This document shows positions 46,993 through 58,019 of a stretch of DNA of 64,000 bases, piece after piece. The position numbers and the translations under genes are program-made. Position 1 is the first letter of the stretch; each line of letters starts with the position of its first letter. This DNA is from Marinomonas posidonica IVIA-Po-181. Lineage in GTDB: Bacteria > Pseudomonadota > Gammaproteobacteria > Pseudomonadales > Marinomonadaceae. The stretch lies in NCBI RefSeq assembly GCF_000214215.1, contig NC_015559.1, forward strand, positions 1,718,501-1,782,500, given 5' to 3'. The notes under the pieces are model-generated. The model was not told the origin of the DNA and did not search any database. It was given only the letters and a program-made list of their open reading frames with translations.

Positions 46993-49077
46993 TTATTCTT
47001 GGCTTTTCTTCTCTTTTTGCGCAGCAATAACCGTTTCAGCTACGTTAGAAGGACATGGTAGGTAGTGAGAGAACTCCATAGAGAACTGACCGCGACCAGA
47101 TGTCATTGTACGTAGTGAACTGATGTAACCAAACATTTCAGAAAGAGGAACGTCGGCTTTAATACGAACGCCAGTTGCACCTTTCTCTTGGTCTTTGATC
47201 ATGCCACGACGACGGTTCAAGTCACCGATTACGTCACCAACGTGATCGTCTGGCGTGAACACGTCAACTTTCATGATAGGCTCGATCAACTGAGGACCCG
47301 CTTTCGGGATAGACTGACGGAAAGCGCCTTTAGCGGCGATTTCGAAGGCAATAGCAGAGGAGTCAACTGCGTGGAAACCACCGTCGAACAACTCAACTTC
47401 AACGTCTAGTACAGGGAAACCTGCTAGAACGCCTTCTTCCATCATAGACTTAAAGCCTTTTTCTACTGCTGGGAAGAATTCTTTCGGTACGTTACCGCCC
47501 ACAACAGAAGAAGAGAAGGTGAAGCCAGAGCCTAGCTCGCCTGGTTTGATGCGGTAATCGATCTTACCGAATTGACCAGAACCACCAGATTGTTTCTTGT
47601 GCGTGTAGGTATCTTCAACTTCTTTCGTGATGGTTTCACGGTAAGCAACCTGTGGTTGACCAACAACTAGGTCTACACCATAAGTACGTTTCAAGATATC
47701 CACTTTGATGTCTAGGTGAAGTTCACCCATACCACGTAGGATTGTTTCGCCAGAATCTTGATCAGTTTCTACACGGAACGTTGGATCTTCTGCAACCATT
47801 TTACCAATTGCAATACCCATTTTCTCGTTACCACCTTTGTCTTTAGGTGTAACAGAGATAGAGATTACAGGCTCTGGGAATACCATGGCTTCAAGCGTAC
47901 AAGGGTGCTTAGGATCACAAAGAGTGTGACCAGTTTGTACGTTTTTCATGCCTACGATGGCCATGATATCACCCGCTTGCGCGCGACTGATTTCTTTACG
48001 GTCATCGGCTTGCATCTCAACCATACGGCCAACACGTTCTGTTTTGCCTGTGAAGCTGTTTAGAATTGTGTCGCCTTTGTTGATCACACCAGAGTATACG
48101 CGTACGAAAGTCAAGGCGCCGAAACGGTCATCCATGATTTTGAATGCAAGTGCTTTGAAAGGTTCGTCAGCAGAAACAATGGCTTTTTCGCCGTTTGCAT
48201 TACCTTCTTCATCCGTAAGATCTTGTGGAACAACATCTGTTGGGCTAGGTAGGTAATCAACTACTGCGTCAAGAAGAAGTTGCATGCCTTTGTTTTTGAA
48301 GGCAGAACCACAGTAAGTTGGGAAGAACGCAAGGTCACGAGTACCTTTACGGATACAGCGCTTAAGGTCTTCCATTGAAGGCTCTTCGCCTTCCATGTAA
48401 GCCATCATTAGGTCGTCGTCTTGTTCAACCGCTGTTTCAATCAATGCTTCGCGGTATTCTTCAACTTGGTCAACCATGTCGGCAGGAACGTCTTCAACTT
48501 TGTAGTTTTCAGGCTGTCCACTTTCGTCCCAGATGTATGCTTTACGAGTCAGTAGGTCAACCACACCAACGAATTCATCTTCTGTACCGATTGGCAGAAC
48601 CATCACAAGAGGTGTCGCACCTAGAACGTTTTTAACTTGGTCAACAACGCGGTAGAAGCTTGCGCCTAGACGGTCTAGTTTGTTAACGAAGATCAAACGA
48701 GCTACTTCAGATTCGTTTGCGTAGCGCCAGTTAGTTTCAGATTGTGGCTCAACACCACCAGAACCACAGAATACACCAACACCACCGTCAAGAACTTTAA
48801 GTGAACGGTATACTTCTACTGTGAAGTCAACGTGTCCAGGTGTGTCGATAACGTTGAAACGGTGGTCTTTCCAGAAACAACTAACCGCAGCAGATTGGAT
48901 GGTAATACCGCGCTCTGCTTCTTGTTCCATGAAGTCTGTTGTAGATTCACCTTCATGTACTTCACCGATTTTATGGATAATACCAGTAAGTTTAAGAATA
49001 CGTTCTGTTGTGGTTGTTTTACCCGCGTCTACGTGGGCAAAAATACCGATGTTTCTGTATTTTGATAAGTCAGCCAT
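46993..49077 (-). CDS. Elongation factor G, probably second copy
   Basis: A complete 694-residue translational GTPase with P-loop AHVDAGKTT at 14-22, DTPGH and NKLD motifs, and domains II to V. Classical EF-G catalyses ribosome translocation and recycling. This gene stands alone with its own terminator, with no rpsL, rpsG or tuf beside it, so it is probably the extra EF-G known in Vibrio, Shewanella and related marine bacteria rather than the str-operon fusA. The GTPase motifs look fully functional. It could be the only EF-G if the str operon lacks one, which the window cannot tell. Confidence 0.9.
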   Translation of the reverse strand: MADLSKYRNIGIFAHVDAGKTTTTERILKLTGIIHKIGEVHEGESTTDFMEQEAERGITIQSAAVSCFWKDHRFNVIDTPGHVDFTVEVYRSLKVLDGGVGVFCGSGGVEPQSETNWRYANESEVARLIFVNKLDRLGASFYRVVDQVKNVLGATPLVMVLPIGTEDEFVGVVDLLTRKAYIWDESGQPENYKVEDVPADMVDQVEEYREALIETAVEQDDDLMMAYMEGEEPSMEDLKRCIRKGTRDLAFFPTYCGSAFKNKGMQLLLDAVVDYLPSPTDVVPQDLTDEEGNANGEKAIVSADEPFKALAFKIMDDRFGALTFVRVYSGVINKGDTILNSFTGKTERVGRMVEMQADDRKEISRAQAGDIMAIVGMKNVQTGHTLCDPKHPCTLEAMVFPEPVISISVTPKDKGGNEKMGIAIGKMVAEDPTFRVETDQDSGETILRGMGELHLDIKVDILKRTYGVDLVVGQPQVAYRETITKEVEDTYTHKKQSGGSGQFGKIDYRIKPGELGSGFTFSSSVVGGNVPKEFFPAVEKGFKSMMEEGVLAGFPVLDVEVELFDGGFHAVDSSAIAFEIAAKGAFRQSIPKAGPQLIEPIMKVDVFTPDDHVGDVIGDLNRRRGMIKDQEKGATGVRIKADVPLSEMFGYISSLRTMTSGRGQFSMEFSHYLPCPSNVAETVIAAQKEKKSQE

Positions 49078-49258
49078 TACATTACTCTAAATAAGTGAGG
49101 ACGAAATTTGCGCGTTATTATACAAGACTTCTTGATAAGAGTCAGGTATTTCGCGCTATTCTATTATATTTTGTGTGACTAAAGAAAGGGTTAGATTAAA
49201 GCATTTGATAATTGTTGGTTTCGTCTTGGTGAAGCCTAATAAAATAGCGTGTTCACCG

Positions 49259-50431
49259 TTAATCTCTCCTGAGTTTATCTGAGATGGCAATCGGCGTAGG
49301 GTAGTTTAGGATGACCACATAGGTTGAGAGTGCAAAGCTTAAAATAGCGGTTGCTTGAATAACATGGGATGCTTCTTGCCCCAGTAGACCAATGTTGGCT
49401 GCTAAATAGGCGATCAGTAGAGAAAACTCACTCACCTGTCCAAGGCGAAAGCCAACTTCCCAAGCGGTATTTGAATCTTCTTTCATGCCTTTTAATAGAT
49501 AACGGAAGATAACTGGCTTAATCAGCATGGCGCCAACCGCCAAAATCAAGGCTGGCAAGATAACGGCTCCGAGTAAATCTAAATTGAAGCTGGCCCCAAT
49601 AGAGAAGAAGAAAAGAATTAAAAAGAAATCCCGCAGTGGTTTTAGGTGTGTTGCTATGTATTGTGAAATAGGACTTGTGGCTAGACTTACGCCAGCGATG
49701 AAGGCCCCCATCTCAGCAGACAGCCCGGCAGTCTCGGCCAATACCGCCATGGATAAACACCAGCCGATAGACACCAAAAATATATATTCATGAAAGCGAT
49801 CAAAGCGCGTGATCAACTTCAATAAAATGTATTTAACGAATAAAAAAGAGGCGCAGATTAAAAGTGGCAAGCCAATGAGGGGTTTTAAATAGTTCATAAT
49901 GCCGGCATGGTCATTCCCGGACATGCTATATAAGACGAGCAGCACTGCAATGGCGATTAAGTCTTGCAGCAGTAATAAGCCAACGACCAATTCACCTGTG
50001 TGTTTATGATGTAATACCGTAGTGGGTAGCAGCTTGATGCATACTATGGTGCTAGAGAACATCATGGCCACACCAATAATAAGGCTTTCGATTTGGCTAT
50101 AACCACATAAGAATGATACCAGATAGCCAAGTGCTGCAAATATTGCTGAGCTTAAAAGCGCCACCCAGGAGGCTTTCTTTAGCATATTAAGAAGGTGGCT
50201 GGGCTGCATATCCAAACCCAATAAAAAGAGTAGGAAAATGATGCCTATGTGGCTCATTTCGTCCATGAGTTTGGGTTCGTCAATTAAAGATAGGGCAGAA
50301 GGGCCGAGCAAGACGCCAAGGGCGATGTAAGCAATAATCATTGGTTGTCGAGTATACAAAGCGAGTGAAGCAACGACTGCCGCTCCAGCAAATATTAGGA
50401 AAAAGGAGTGGACAATCGAAACTTCTGTCAT
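49259..50431 (-). CDS. CPA2-family cation:proton antiporter
   Basis: A 390-residue integral membrane protein with about twelve hydrophobic segments, of the KefB/CPA2 monovalent cation:proton antiporter family. Family stretches: IIAYIALGVLLGPSALSL, GIIFLLFLLGLDM and AEMGAFIAGVSLA. It ends after the membrane domain; the cytosolic RCK/TrkA-N domain of Kef proteins is missing, so it is not a standard glutathione-gated Kef system. The ion is unknown. The SH3 protein gene lies 14 bases upstream in the same direction, so they may be co-transcribed. Confidence 0.87.
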   Translation of the reverse strand: MTEVSIVHSFFLIFAGAAVVASLALYTRQPMIIAYIALGVLLGPSALSLIDEPKLMDEMSHIGIIFLLFLLGLDMQPSHLLNMLKKASWVALLSSAIFAALGYLVSFLCGYSQIESLIIGVAMMFSSTIVCIKLLPTTVLHHKHTGELVVGLLLLQDLIAIAVLLVLYSMSGNDHAGIMNYLKPLIGLPLLICASFLFVKYILLKLITRFDRFHEYIFLVSIGWCLSMAVLAETAGLSAEMGAFIAGVSLATSPISQYIATHLKPLRDFFLILFFFSIGASFNLDLLGAVILPALILAVGAMLIKPVIFRYLLKGMKEDSNTAWEVGFRLGQVSEFSLLIAYLAANIGLLGQEASHVIQATAILSFALSTYVVILNYPTPIAISDKLRRD

Positions 50432-50445
50432 TTAATTATGCTCTC

Positions 50446-51111
50446 TTACCAGCTGCCTTTGCCTGCTTTTTTGCGTCTGATTAACGGGAGAAAGGCGCCA
50501 AGCAATAGTCCACCGAAGAGGGTGCCGACACCGATCATAAACCATTTTTGTTGGTGATTGTTCTGTAAATGAAGGCTGTTTTGTTTGGCAATGTCAGCTT
50601 GTTGTTTAAGGCTTTCTATTTGATAAGTGACGGTGTCATTTTGTGACACAATGATTTCGGCTTTTTCAGCAATGGATTGAACATTTTCAAGCTGTGCTTT
50701 TAATGCTTGGTTTTCCTGTTGTAGCTCGGATTGCGCCTCTAATAATGACGTTGTTTGTGCTTGGCTTTCTTTTAGCTCATTACTAATATTATTGCGACGT
50801 TGGATGGCTGTTGTAAGGCGTTTTTGCAATTCTTCTAAGTGATCACGAGTTACCATGTCGTCGGATAGGTAGTAATCAGCGACCCAACCTTCGGCACCAT
50901 TTGGTGTGCGTACTTTGCTGTAGCCGTTAGATTGTTCTAAAACTTCTAACGGCGTACCGCTTTTGATTCCACGCTCGACGGCTCTGGTGCTATTGTCTTG
51001 TCCTTCTCGAATAGCCACAAACTGAATGTCGGAAACATATACGGTTGCCGCAGGAGCAGAAGCGGATAAAACACTGCCTACTAATAGGCTAATTAGGTGC
51101 ATCTTTGTCAC
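50446..51111 (-). CDS. TIGR04211-type SH3 domain protein
   Basis: A 221-residue envelope protein: signal peptide (LISLLVGSVLSASAPA), bacterial SH3 domain at about 22-90 (GTPLEVLEQSNGYSKVRTPNG, GWVADYYL), a long coiled coil at about 92-185, one C-terminal membrane segment (WFMIGVGTLFGGLLLGAFLP) and a basic cytoplasmic tail. This is the layout of TIGR04211 (YgiM-like) proteins. SH3b domains often bind peptidoglycan; the exact role is unknown. Confidence 0.87.
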   Translation of the reverse strand: MTKMHLISLLVGSVLSASAPAATVYVSDIQFVAIREGQDNSTRAVERGIKSGTPLEVLEQSNGYSKVRTPNGAEGWVADYYLSDDMVTRDHLEELQKRLTTAIQRRNNISNELKESQAQTTSLLEAQSELQQENQALKAQLENVQSIAEKAEIIVSQNDTVTYQIESLKQQADIAKQNSLHLQNNHQQKWFMIGVGTLFGGLLLGAFLPLIRRKKAGKGSW

Positions 51112-51179
51112 GTGTTATTCCTTTCACAATGAATCGATCTTTTACAACGATAATCATGACTTAGGCAAGACGCAATAGA

Positions 51180-51203
51180 AAAAGGCCATCGAAATGGCCT
51201 TTT
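51180..51203 (-). terminator. Terminator of cysI-DUF934 operon
   Basis: On the minus strand a 10-base stem AAAAGGCCAT / ATGGCCTTTT encloses a TTCG tetraloop and continues into T residues. It lies 25 bases past the DUF934 stop. Confidence 0.85.
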
Positions 51204-51228
51204 ATGTGACAAATAGTTAATAAGTCGT

Positions 51229-51705
51229 CTAGCGACGTAAAAATATTGGTCTTGGGTCTGCTACATCACCTTGGTAGGCGACTGAAAATGGTTTGTGTAG
51301 CAATAGTGCTTTTTCCAAATCCACTTCTTCTGCGAATTGAAAGCCATTAAAGCCAACGCGCAATAAATAGCCTAATTGATCTGGAATAAAGTCGCCGAGT
51401 GCTCTGACTTCACCTTGATAGTTGAAGCGCTCTCTTAGTAGGCGAGCATAGCTGAAACCACGACCATCTGCGAAAGCTGGAAAGTGAATACCGATGACAT
51501 CAAACTGGTTTAGATCCACGTCGTTCAAGATGTCTGTGCCATCACCAGCTTCTAGCCAAATACCTGCAACGTCACCTAGTGTGTCTTTCTCGGCGAGCCA
51601 TTTTTGCGCACTGACAATACTGTTTGCTGATATGACGGCTTCTGGGTCTTGTTGCCATTCGTATTGATTGTCGATGATGGCGCCATCTTTAATTAGTTTT
51701 GGCAT
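51229..51705 (-). CDS. DUF934 protein linked to sulfite reductase
   Basis: A 158-residue protein of the DUF934 family, which is almost always encoded directly after a CysI-like sulfite reductase. The conserved core FADGRGFSYARLLRERFNY and RALGDFIPDQLGYLLRVGF is present. Function unproven; a helper of assimilatory sulfite reduction is the common inference. The ATG at 51705 is chosen because AAGGAGG (minus strand, 51712-51718) sits 6 bases upstream. The frame extends to 51786 but there overlaps the reductase. The true start overlaps the end of cysI by 17 bases, so expression is coupled. Confidence 0.88.
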   Translation of the reverse strand: MPKLIKDGAIIDNQYEWQQDPEAVISANSIVSAQKWLAEKDTLGDVAGIWLEAGDGTDILNDVDLNQFDVIGIHFPAFADGRGFSYARLLRERFNYQGEVRALGDFIPDQLGYLLRVGFNGFQFAEEVDLEKALLLHKPFSVAYQGDVADPRPIFLRR

Positions 51706-53350
51706 AAGCAGCCTCCTTGAATGCGGCAATACCAACGCGACGGAAAGTATCGATAAAACGTTCTTCTGCCGAGCGGTTATCGACATAGACTTGCATCAAT
51801 TTTTGGATGACACCGCTAATTTCTTCTTGAGCAAATGAAGGGCCTAAGATTTTACCAATGCTGGCATCGTGCCCAGAGGCTCCACCAATAGAAACTTGAT
51901 AAAACTCTTCGCCTTTTTTATCAACCCCTAGAATACCAATGTTACCCACATGGTGGTGTCCACATGCATTCATGCAGCCTGAAATGTTTAGGTCAATATT
52001 GCCTAGGTCGTACAGGTAATCAAGATCACTGAACGTGTCTTGAATCTGTGCCGCGATAGGAATTGACTTAGCATTGGCTAAGGCACAAAAATCACCGCCA
52101 GGGCAGCAAATCATATCCGTTAGCAAACCGAGAGTTGGAGTGGCAAAGCCGGCGTCTTTGGCGGCTTCCCAAAGCTCAATAAGTTGGTCTTGACGAACAT
52201 CCGCTAAGACCAAATTTTGCTCATGGCTGACGCGTAATTCACCAAAACTGAATTGGTCAGCTAAGTTGGCTGCTTTTTCCATTTGCTCTGCGGTCGCATC
52301 GCCCGGAGCTTGCCCTGCTTTTTTCAGGGTAAGGGTGACGATACGGTAACCCGCTTGTTTGTGTTCAAAAGTATTGCGCTCATACCAACGAGCAAAGCCA
52401 GCGCTGTCTGCTAATTTGCTTACTAAAACCTCTGGTTGATTCACTAGGCTCTGATATGCGGGTTCCGTGAAGAAAGAGGCTAGGCGCTCGAACTCACTCA
52501 TAGGAACCGTACTTTCTGAACCGCGAAGGTGAGCCCATTCAGCATCTACACGGCGTCGGAATTCTTCAATGCCGAGTGCTTTTACTAATATTTTAATTCG
52601 AGCCTTATATTTGTTGTCGCGACGACCTTGTTGGTTGTAAACACGAATGATGGCATCTAGATAGGTTAGCAAGTCTTCGCGCGGTACAAATTCACTGATC
52701 GTGACACCAACCATAGGTGTACGTCCTAAGCCGCCACCGACAATGACCTTAAAGCCGATTTCGCCAGCTTCATTCTTTTTAATATGTAAGCCAATGTCAT
52801 GTACTTGAGTTGCTGCACGGTCAGCCGACTCAGTTGCATTGACGGCAATTTTGAACTTACGTGGTAAGAAGGCAAATTCAGGGTGAAACGTAGACCATTG
52901 GCGAATTAATTCGCAATAAGGGCGTGGGTCAACGACTTCGTCAGAAATGACACCAGCGTATTGGTCGGTTGTGGTGTTACGAATACAGTTGCCACTGGTT
53001 TGAACAGCATGCATTTGAACGTCTGCCAGTTCAGCCAAGATGTCTGGCACATCTTCTAGTTTTGGCCAGTTCAATTGTAGATTTTGACGTGTACTGAAGT
53101 GACCGTAAGCTCTGTCGTAGCGACGACTTATATCGGCTAGTTTTCTAAGTTGTGTGCTTGATAGCATGCCGTAGGGAATGGCAATGCGCAGCATCGGCGC
53201 ATAACGCTGAACATAAAGACCGTTTTGTAAGCGTAGTGGCAAAAATTCTTGCTCGCTGAGCTCTTCGTTCAGGTAGCGACGAGTTTGGTCGCGAAACTGG
53301 GCAACACGCTCTTCAACAAGCTGTTGGTCAATGGCGTCGTATTGATACAT
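51689..53350 (-). CDS. cysI: Nitrite/sulfite reductase, haemoprotein (CysI-like)
   Basis: A sirohaem/[4Fe-4S] enzyme of 553 residues reducing sulfite to sulfide in cysteine synthesis. Two ferredoxin-like half domains (PLRLQNGLYVQRY; LRVSHEQNLVLADV) are followed by the cluster ligands CCPGGDFC and SGCMNACGHHH. The ATG at 53350 is used; a longer frame to 53398 would add an unrelated hydrophobic tail. No CysJ flavoprotein gene is adjacent, which suggests a ferredoxin-type electron donor or a separate CysJ. The neighbours DUF934, TauE/SafE and cysB support a sulfur rather than a nitrogen role. Confidence 0.9.
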   Translation of the reverse strand: MYQYDAIDQQLVEERVAQFRDQTRRYLNEELSEQEFLPLRLQNGLYVQRYAPMLRIAIPYGMLSSTQLRKLADISRRYDRAYGHFSTRQNLQLNWPKLEDVPDILAELADVQMHAVQTSGNCIRNTTTDQYAGVISDEVVDPRPYCELIRQWSTFHPEFAFLPRKFKIAVNATESADRAATQVHDIGLHIKKNEAGEIGFKVIVGGGLGRTPMVGVTISEFVPREDLLTYLDAIIRVYNQQGRRDNKYKARIKILVKALGIEEFRRRVDAEWAHLRGSESTVPMSEFERLASFFTEPAYQSLVNQPEVLVSKLADSAGFARWYERNTFEHKQAGYRIVTLTLKKAGQAPGDATAEQMEKAANLADQFSFGELRVSHEQNLVLADVRQDQLIELWEAAKDAGFATPTLGLLTDMICCPGGDFCALANAKSIPIAAQIQDTFSDLDYLYDLGNIDLNISGCMNACGHHHVGNIGILGVDKKGEEFYQVSIGGASGHDASIGKILGPSFAQEEISGVIQKLMQVYVDNRSAEERFIDTFRRVGIAAFKEAAYAKTN

Positions 53351-53619
53351 ATTGAATTGAACCGTGATTAATAAAATTAAGTAAGCGAATACTAGCAAAA
53401 ACTCTTTATTCTAAAAATGAATATTTATCTATATCTTTAGGGGTTTTCCTAATAAGGCTTATTCGCATATTTTTGTTGGGAAGGAGTCTTAATTGCTATT
53501 GATAAGCACTCTCAATAAAAAGAGGAAAAATACCTTAGTTTTTTACTAGGTCTTTGGTTTTATCTTTTAACTGAGTTAATATAAGCCTTATTAATCGTTA
53601 CCTAGATTTAAGGTTGTAT
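53351..53619. other. Divergent control region cysI / nfuA
   Basis: 269 bases between two divergent starts. It is AT-rich and must contain both promoters. I looked for CysB and IscR binding patterns by eye and found nothing convincing. AAGG at 53610-53613 is the nfuA ribosome site. Confidence 0.45.
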
Positions 53620-54201
53620 ATGAACATTACTATTACCGACGCCGCTCAAGAATACCTTGCTTCTTTACTAGAAAAGCAGGGTGTCGAAGGTATGGCTGTG
53701 CGTATTTTTATCCAGCAACCGGGTACGCCATATGCAGAAACCTGTTTGGCTTATTGTCGCCCCGATGAAGTAAATGAAACGGATGAAATTCTGAATCTGC
53801 CAAAATTAAAAGTCTACATTGAGAAAAACTCAGTCAACTTTTTAGATGAAGCATTCGTGGATTACGCCACTGAGAAAATGGGCGGTCAGCTGACTATTAA
53901 AGCGCCTAATGCAAAAATGCCGAAAGTCACTGAAGACAGTCCGATTGAAGATCAGATCAACTATGTGTTGTATTCTGAAATCAACCCAGGATTGGCTGCA
54001 CATGGTGGTGAAGTAAGTCTAGTGGAAGTGATTGACGGTGAAGTGGCTGTGTTGAAGTTTGGTGGTGGCTGTCAAGGTTGCAGTGCGGTTGATCTTACGT
54101 TGAAAGAAGGTGTTGAGAAAACCTTGATTGAAAAGGTTGCCGGTTTGACGGCGGTAAAAGATTCTACTGACCATACCGTGACGGATAACGCATTTATGTA
54201 A
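53620..54201 (+). CDS. nfuA: Iron-sulfur carrier NfuA
   Basis: Carrier that passes [4Fe-4S] clusters to targets such as lipoate synthase and aconitase. 193 residues: a degenerate A-type domain lacking its cysteines at the N-terminus, then an Nfu domain with [11 protein letters not shown] (cysteines about 151 and 154) that holds the cluster. The ATG at 53620 gives the usual start MNITITDAA; the TTG two codons upstream is part of the leader. Divergent from the [4Fe-4S] enzyme cysI. Confidence 0.95.
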   Translation: MNITITDAAQEYLASLLEKQGVEGMAVRIFIQQPGTPYAETCLAYCRPDEVNETDEILNLPKLKVYIEKNSVNFLDEAFVDYATEKMGGQLTIKAPNAKMPKVTEDSPIEDQINYVLYSEINPGLAAHGGEVSLVEVIDGEVAVLKFGGGCQGCSAVDLTLKEGVEKTLIEKVAGLTAVKDSTDHTVTDNAFM

Positions 54202-54244
54202 GTCCTAATACTTTTGAGTAAAGGTCTTTAAAGCTAAATCCAAT

Positions 54245-54277
54245 AAAAAAACGCGAACCCAGGTTCGCGTTTTTTTA
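54245..54277. terminator. Bidirectional terminator nfuA / DAHP synthase
   Basis: AAAAAACGCGAACC pairs with GGTTCGCGTTTTTT across a tiny loop, with T-runs on both strands. It lies between convergent genes. Confidence 0.92.
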
Positions 54278-54300
54278 TATCAAGTCATTAACCAAAAGAA

Positions 54301-55377
54301 TTAGTCGCGTTGGCGTTTTGGTAATGCACTTCGAAGTTCGTTAGCCATTTGAGTTAAGGCTTTTTCGGTTGCTTCCCAATCGATACAAGCATCGGTAATC
54401 GAAACACCGTATTCTAGGTTGCTAATATCAGCGGGTACTTTTTGATTGCCCCAACCAATATTACTTTCAATCATTAACCCCATGATGGATTGGTTACCCG
54501 CTAGGATTTGCTGAGTAGAATCTTCCATTACTGTGATTTGGCGTTCAGGTTGTTTGTTCGAATTTTCGTGTGAGCAGTCAACCATGATGTTGTGTTTTAG
54601 ATTGGCTTTCGTCAAAGCGGCTTCACTCAACGCAATGTTAGCGGCATCATAGTTTGGCTTTCCATTCCCGCCACGAAGTACTAAGTGTCCGTACGCATTG
54701 CCTTTTGTGTTAACAATGCTGACTTGACCATTTTCATTGATGCCAAGGAATGAATGGCCATGGGAAACAGATTGCATGGCATTAACGGCGACCGTCATGC
54801 TGCCATCGGTGCCATTTTTAAAACCAACAGGGCCAGATAGACCGGAGGCCATTTCACGGTGAGTTTGTGATTCTGTCGTACGTGCACCAATGGCTGACCA
54901 GCTGATGAGATCCTGAATGTATTGAGGTGAAATTGGATCCAATGCTTCTGTCGCCAAAGGTAGGCCAAGCTCAGCTAAATCAATTAATAATTTACGGCCA
55001 ATACGGATACCTTTATCAATATCAAAGGTGCCATCTAGATTCGGGTCGTTAATCAAGCCTTTCCAGCCAACAGTGGTACGGGGCTTTTCAAAATATGCGC
55101 GCATGATTATGAATAGACTGTCATCAAGCTTTTCAGATAAGGCTTTTAGTCGCTTAGCATAATCCAGAGCGGCGTCAGTATCATGAATAGAGCATGGTCC
55201 AATCACGATGGCCAGACGATGATCTTTGCCGTCCATGATGTTTTTGATGGTGTCGCGAGACTCAGCAACATGATTGCTGACAGTATCGCTGATTGGAAGT
55301 GCTTGTTTCAGTTCACTTGGTGTTACCAAGGAATCAAAAGAAGCGATGTTTAGGTCTTCAAGACGCTTGTTACTCAT
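54301..55377 (-). CDS. aroF: DAHP synthase, class I (AroF-like)
   Basis: 3-Deoxy-7-phosphoheptulonate synthase, first step of aromatic amino-acid synthesis, 358 residues. The metal and substrate motifs GPCSIHD, RAYFEKPRTT, GWKGLINDP, GARTTESQTHREMASG and DCSHENSNKQ are intact. Among E. coli isoenzymes the stretch SWSAIGARTTESQTHREM and FLGINENGQV read closest to AroF (tyrosine-sensitive), but feedback type cannot be fixed by eye. It stands alone between nfuA and the TauE gene. Confidence 0.9.
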   Translation of the reverse strand: MSNKRLEDLNIASFDSLVTPSELKQALPISDTVSNHVAESRDTIKNIMDGKDHRLAIVIGPCSIHDTDAALDYAKRLKALSEKLDDSLFIIMRAYFEKPRTTVGWKGLINDPNLDGTFDIDKGIRIGRKLLIDLAELGLPLATEALDPISPQYIQDLISWSAIGARTTESQTHREMASGLSGPVGFKNGTDGSMTVAVNAMQSVSHGHSFLGINENGQVSIVNTKGNAYGHLVLRGGNGKPNYDAANIALSEAALTKANLKHNIMVDCSHENSNKQPERQITVMEDSTQQILAGNQSIMGLMIESNIGWGNQKVPADISNLEYGVSITDACIDWEATEKALTQMANELRSALPKRQRD

Positions 55378-55486
55378 TGCGGGGGATTCCTGCTTGCTGC
55401 TTTTTTAGTTATGGCGGACAACCATATCCTTTTTTTTAAATCGAATGAACCTTTGTTAGACGATTTTTCTCTATTTTTGGCTCTTA

Positions 55487-56248
55487 TTAGAAGAAAAGGT
55501 ATTTTACCCCAAATGAAAGTAGGGCGGTCGCTAAGATCGGCTGTAGTATTTTATTAGGAACATGGGTTGCAATGCGCGTGCCTAGGTAGATGCTAGGAAT
55601 GGAGCCAATTAATAGTGCGGCCAATAATGTGTAGTCGACATTGCCTAAGAAAATGTGTCCTGTGCCGGCGATGAGGGTGAGCGGTACGGCATGGGCAAGA
55701 TCGGTACCAACAATGTTTTTGGCGCGCATCAATGGGAATAAAAGCATCATGATGGCTGTGCCTAATGCGCCAGCTCCGACCGACGTGAGTGTTACTAATA
55801 TGCCTAGGATAAACCCGCATACCATAATGATTCTGCGGCTTTTGCTTTCAGTGAAATTGAGTTTGAGAGACTGGATAAGCTTATTTCGAAAAAGTACAAC
55901 AATGGCCGTTAGTGTTAGCATTAAACCTAGGCTTGTGGTGAGGATTTCTTGATAGTGATCGGGTTTATCGAATTGCGATAACAGCCAAATTGTCAGAATT
56001 GAAGCGGGGATGCTGCCTGATGCCATGGCAAATACGATGTTCCAATTTACATTGCCGCGTTTTGCATGCATCACAACGCCCGTGCTTTTGGCAATACCGG
56101 CATACATTAGATCGGTACCAACAGCGATGTGCGGTGGGAAGCCAAAAAGTAGCAGTAATGGTGTCATAAGCGATCCACCGCCAACACCGGTAATGCCAAC
56201 GGCTAAACCAACTACTGCACCCGCAAAAATGTACCAAATAAATTCCAT
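55487..56248 (-). CDS. TauE/SafE family permease
   Basis: A 253-residue membrane protein with about eight hydrophobic segments of the TauE/SafE/YfcA family, which moves sulfite, sulfoacetate or other organosulfur anions. Family glycine motifs are visible twice: VGITGVGGGSLMTP at the start and TSVGAGALGTAIMMLLFP in the middle, each with GTDL. It is divergent from cysB with only 108 bases between, so regulation by CysB is a fair guess. The transported compound is not determined. Confidence 0.88.
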   Translation of the reverse strand: MEFIWYIFAGAVVGLAVGITGVGGGSLMTPLLLLFGFPPHIAVGTDLMYAGIAKSTGVVMHAKRGNVNWNIVFAMASGSIPASILTIWLLSQFDKPDHYQEILTTSLGLMLTLTAIVVLFRNKLIQSLKLNFTESKSRRIIMVCGFILGILVTLTSVGAGALGTAIMMLLFPLMRAKNIVGTDLAHAVPLTLIAGTGHIFLGNVDYTLLAALLIGSIPSIYLGTRIATHVPNKILQPILATALLSFGVKYLFF

Positions 56249-56353
56249 TGAATCGCCGTAAATAAATGATTTGAGCTGGCAACCTTAGAGCTTTTTCACT
56301 ATTCTATAAAGTAATATTTTCTTATGTTTTTAACTCTTTTTAGAATAAGGTAG

Positions 56354-57331
<978 letters not shown>

Positions 57332-57358
57332 TGATCTGGTGACAGCTTTGCTGTACAT

Positions 57359-57399
57359 AAAAAAACCGCTGTTTATGGTGAATAAACAGCGGTTTTTTT
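57359..57399. terminator. Bidirectional terminator cysB / wrbA
   Basis: ACCGCTGTTTA pairs with TAAACAGCGGT around a 7-base loop, flanked by A- and T-runs. It lies between the convergent genes cysB and wrbA. Confidence 0.93.
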
Positions 57400-57416
57400 A
57401 TGTTCTCAAATGGGCT

Positions 57417-58019
57417 TTATGAGTTCAGTTTTACAGCCATCTTAGCGATGCGCTCACCTTGCGCTTCACACAAGGCTTTTTCCTCGGTGGTGAGGTTGTT
57501 TTCTTGCGTGCTACTGGCTAGGTGACTTGCGCCGTATGGCGTGCCGCCACTGGTGGTGCTGATCAGCTCTTTATTTTTATAGGGAAGGCCAAGCCAAACC
57601 ATGCCATGATGAATCAGCGGTGTCATCATACTGTGTAGACATTGTTCTTGACCGCCGTGCATGGTACTGGCGCTGGTAAAGCCACAAGCAGGTTTGTCGA
57701 TTAATTGCCCTGTCATCCATAGGGTCGAAGTTTGATCAATAAAGTGCTTCAAGGGAGCGGCCATGCTGCCAAAATAGGACGGTGAGCCTAATGCTAAACC
57801 AGTACATTCGCTCAATTCGTCTAAAGTGCAGTAAGGTGCGCCTTCATCCGGTAGCGCAGGAGACGTTGCTTCTGCTGTGCTGGAAACATCAGGGACTTGG
57901 CGTATCTTGGCTTCTATCCCGGTGACTTTATTGACGCCACGGGCAATATGCTTAGCCATCTCGGCAATGGAGCCGTGTCGGCTATAGAAAAGTATTAAGA
58001 TGTAGGGTGATGAGCTCAT
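57417..58019 (-). CDS. wrbA: NAD(P)H:quinone oxidoreductase, WrbA type
   Basis: A flavodoxin-like FMN enzyme of 200 residues that reduces quinones by two electrons. The FMN phosphate loop is seen as FYSRHGSIAEMAKHIARG near 8-25, and the isoalloxazine-contacting stretch as GSPSYFGSMAAPLKHFID near 98-115. It overlaps the arsC-like gene by ATGA. The same pair occurs together in Pseudomonas, so this is a conserved unit. Confidence 0.92.
   Translation of the reverse strand: MSSSPYILILFYSRHGSIAEMAKHIARGVNKVTGIEAKIRQVPDVSSTAEATSPALPDEGAPYCTLDELSECTGLALGSPSYFGSMAAPLKHFIDQTSTLWMTGQLIDKPACGFTSASTMHGGQEQCLHSMMTPLIHHGMVWLGLPYKNKELISTTSGGTPYGASHLASSTQENNLTTEEKALCEAQGERIAKMAVKLNS

Noticed and set aside
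46874..47065. A 63-codon frame after tas
   Set aside because: It crosses two terminators and the antisense of the EF-G gene end.
51706..51786. N-terminal extension of the DUF934 gene
   Set aside because: It lies inside the cysI coding sequence, and the strong AAGGAGG before 51705 marks the real start.
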